Assembly: GCA_947247005.1 (NCBI GenBank)
Contig: OX365950.1
Span: 10,614,720 to 10,678,719 of the forward strand
Source: Spisula solida
Taxonomy: Eukaryota; Mollusca; Bivalvia; Venerida; Mactridae
DNA: 64,000 bases
Reading direction: 5' to 3'
Within the stretch, counting starts at the first letter, position 1. Every line of letters begins with the position of its first letter. Shown here one piece after another: positions 61,205 through 64,000 of the stretch. A program made the position numbers and the translations under genes. A model generated the notes under the pieces. It ran no database searches, was not told where the DNA came from, and was given only the letters and a program-made list of their open reading frames with translations.

Positions 61205-63240
61205 AAATTTCCGCGAGCAAATCATGCAATATCGGTCCTTTAGATTTGTGTTGGTGTTACACATCAAGCGTCTTACGTGATACGTTCCGCTAGTAAGTTT
61301 ACAAGTGTACAATGAAAACATACAACCGGGGATATACATATAGACAATATATCAGCTGTTAAATTATGCAAATAGAAGGTCGAAAGTCACGTCAAATTCT
61401 CCGGACTATACCGACGAGGAGCCTTGTTAAAATTCAAAATACATTTTTTGTCTTGGTTCTGTTTAAATATGGAAAGAAACTGAAAATGACGGATTGATGT
61501 CACCATTTTCGCGCATGGGAAAACATACGCTGGCGTTAACACATTAGATAGATCGACCGTGAATTGTTTGGTTTAAATTACCAGAAAAATAAGTTTTTGA
61601 CAATTAATTTATTGAAATCAAATCACGTGAAATTTTTCAACAGACAAGCAATGTGATTCAAATAAAGGAACGAACAGTTAAACACATTTTGTCAACAATT
61701 AAATCTTAGTTTTAGACAAATGAATTAAGAAATGACGACATTTAAGATGGATAGTCAATTTCCGGGTTAAGCAATCGTTTCGCAGTGAGTTCTTCTGACT
61801 CGAATTTCAAATCCTGATAAATGATATAATTGATATTTTACAACATTTTCACTCTGTCTAATTATTTACGAAACATTGAAGTTATGTCAACGGAACCATG
61901 TCTTTAATTGAGTTATATTGATGCCTCTTTACAGACAATTGAACCGAACACGTCACGCCATACGTTCGGCGCATGCGCATAATCAGGAGGTCGCTTATGT
62001 CACTAATGCGATTCATCGCTTAATTGGATGTTATGTAAACAAGCTTAGAACTTGATTGTGCTAGCTGATATAAGGTTACATGAGTTAATGAGGGTTATGT
62101 CCGTAGTCTTTCTTAGTTTTGTCTTCACACTTGCCAGTTTTTGATAGCTAAAACTAACCAATTAATCATCGACGGTTTATAATCATTCGATGATTCAAAA
62201 GAAAATATTATAAACACGGAATGGGCGGTAGTAAATGCAAACTATAATTGGGTGTTCATTTCAAATGTTTAGCGTATCTAAAACGATTGGCAAATTGACC
62301 CACATGCATGCATCTGACCTTACATGTAGGGGTCAGCATTGAATGCAAACCGTTAATATTGTTAGCTTTTCTTGCTTGGTCCCGTAAATTCCCTAATGTT
62401 CTTAACTGTTCTAATTTATTGTGCTACCCCAGGGTGCAATTCAAGAAGTGTCAAGATAAATTGGCTGGACATGAAAAATGAAAATGCGTTTTTATCAAGA
62501 GGCCACAAGGCAAATTTAATTATTTGCGTTTTTTATTTTGAGAAGCCACTGTTTTCTGCCCAGATACTCTGCACGAGTTGTATTTAAACAGATGTAGAGG
62601 TCTTAGGTCCAATGTTCAATTTTTGTGACATTTAACATCATTAAGCACTTTAATAAAAATGTCGGACTTCCTTATTAACAAGTTAGTTTTAAAGGCAAAT
62701 ATTGGAAATACGGTTATTATTAGTACTATAGTAGCCATGAATAGTCAGCTTTCGTCGAATTAAGAACTTTCAAATACATGGTGGTATACAACTCTAACAC
62801 TTTAACCCATTCATTTACGACAAATATAATATTTCTTGAATGTAATTACAATCAATTTGAACATACGAGAGGTATTGAAGTGAAGTTGAAGTTGACACAT
62901 ACTTTAAAACAACTTATTTTGTAGACAATGTCTCACCCAATTACAAGCAAGGAACAACCACACGTATGACTAATAAGTCAGAAAATTGTCTTTTTAAAAA
63001 AAATGTCCAAGTATCTTTATTTGCCAAATGTTAACTTTCGAGAAAACGCTGTGATGATTGTACTTATTTCACCCATTTTTGATATTCGTGATTAGAGTAT
63101 TTTTTGTGTCATCAGAATTTGAAAAGCTGAAGGACTTAAGAAAGTATTTTTATGAGTGACAAAATGTGAATGAAAGAGCACCTTTACGATATGGTAGCAG
63201 CTATGCTATATATGAGTAAGTAAGAAATCTATACCAGTAA
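61205..63240. other. Intergenic DNA, no gene recognised
   Basis: One item of note is GCGCATGCGCA at 61969-61979, a palindromic match to the NRF1 binding site in otherwise AT-rich DNA, with ACGTCACGCC just upstream. No gene is attached to it. The rest is featureless. Confidence 0.45.
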
Positions 63241-63261
63241 CATTTTAACGACTTTCGAAAA

Positions 63262-63510
63262 GCGTGGCATGGATTCGAACCCACGACCTTCTCTATCAAG
63301 ATGACGAGTAACTTGTGCGGGTTTTATTGTATTTGTATTGTGTAATAGGTGTATAAAGAGTTTGCAAAAGTAATGGACTAACGCACTTTATTCAGTCTAA
63401 CTGAACATTCCTTATATTTTTATAATTAGTAATAATATGTGTCCCAAAACACGAGTATACGACCTTCATTTTTGCAGGAGGATGCTCTACCCACTGAGCT
63501 AACAAGAAGG
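63262..63510 (-). mobile_element. Two tRNA-like fragments (SINE remnants)
   Basis: On the - strand, GTTAGCTCAGTGGGTAGAGC (63503-63484) is a near-perfect tRNA D-arm/A box, followed by CTGCAAA in an anticodon-loop-like position (Cys-type GCA) and AAGGTCGT, but the T-arm is decayed. About 190 bp further on, AAGGTCGTGGGTTCGAATCC (63290-63271) has a perfect B-box core. Stem pairing fails in both, so neither is a functional tRNA gene. They are probably two SINE pieces of one family. Confidence 0.55.
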
Positions 63511-64000
63511 AAAATCTCTTTTCATAACCAGTATGGGATAAATAGAGTATGAATAGAACAAAATCAGGAAAAATTAAAATCAATTTTTAAATGACATCAT
63601 TTTCGTGTCATAATATAAACTGTCATAAGAACACGTGACAACCATGTCATGGTTTGCATTATTAAAATTTGAGTCAACTTGTTTGTAATTAAAACCATTT
63701 TAACTTAATTTATTACATACCCCTATAAGATTAATAAAAAAACGAAGCGGGGTTCTTATTATTAATACGTAACCCTCTTTAAGTATCTGTGTATCTGTTT
63801 GCATTAACAAAAAACTAATTTTAACTGTCTGTTATCAAACATCAACCCCCTGCCTAGCGGATTTTTATGTCATTGTAAACTTGTAATAAAAATACCTCCT
63901 TCTTCAAGCAGTAAAACTATTGCAAAAAATAAAAGTTTGCATATGATTACACTTATTGACAATGCATATGATCAAGACATTGTCACGGTATTTTATAGTA
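63511..64000. other. Intergenic DNA, no gene recognised
   Basis: AT-rich with nothing identifiable to the window end. Confidence 0.5.

Noticed and set aside
1..64000. Xlox/Pdx or Cdx homeobox exons near Gsx
   Set aside because: No second WFQNRR-encoding stretch was recognised on either strand by reading; a profile search would be decisive.

Overview
This is an AT-rich eukaryotic window that looks like animal nuclear DNA. It holds one gene I can identify with confidence: a two-exon ParaHox homeobox gene of the Gsx (Gsh/ind) family on the + strand. Exon 1 is 28337-28829, exon 2 is 31008-31423, and the intron is 2178 bp with a phase-1 GT-AG boundary. The predicted protein has 302 residues, with a SNAG-like N-terminus (MSRSFYVDSLI) and a complete homeodomain. 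The surrounding repeats (non-LTR retrotransposon pieces, tRNA-derived SINE heads, mariner-type remnants, fold-back MITEs) and the style of the Gsx protein suggest a lophotrochozoan, most likely a bivalve mollusc. That identification is inference, because no species-diagnostic sequence is present.

Layout. 1-17.3 kb is a repeat-built region. It has three diverged copies of the same low-copy DNA (about 1.7-5.5, 8.1-13.7 and 15.2-16.4 kb), a mariner-like MITE inserted in one copy, a degenerate 170-190 bp tandem array with GCCATCTTGG motifs (10.6-11.3 kb), and an eight-unit tandem array of ~155 bp packed with TCAAGGTCA nuclear-receptor half-sites (13.9-15.0 kb). It ends with SINE and mariner remnants and a 718 bp fold-back element. 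17.5-27.7 kb is mostly unique, gene-poor DNA with a poly-C tract, a broken reverse transcriptase on the - strand (21.0-21.6 kb), a small tandem duplication (25.0-25.4 kb) and a perfect 42 bp-arm palindrome (26.17-26.26 kb). 27.7-32.5 kb is the Gsx locus with a TATA box, two exons and candidate poly(A) signals. 32.5-64 kb has no recognisable cellular gene. It contains a 768 bp fold-back element (40.1-40.8 kb), a promoter-like palindrome with E2F and YY1 motifs (43.4 kb), two 5'-truncated LINE 3' ends (51.5-52.8 and 60.4-61.2 kb), a smaller CGTACG-rich fold-back element (59.8-60.1 kb) and several tRNA-like SINE heads.

Gsx is thus isolated, with about 28 kb upstream and 32 kb downstream lacking any other gene I can see. 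No Xlox/Pdx or Cdx homeobox is visible. Regulatory DNA for Gsx is likely spread through this space, but only the core promoter can be pointed at from sequence alone. I found no new multi-gene system. The most unusual content is the set of fold-back elements with a shared terminal core and private internal motifs, the half-site array, the duplicated 5' region with its dated MITE insertion, and the perfect palindrome upstream of Gsx.
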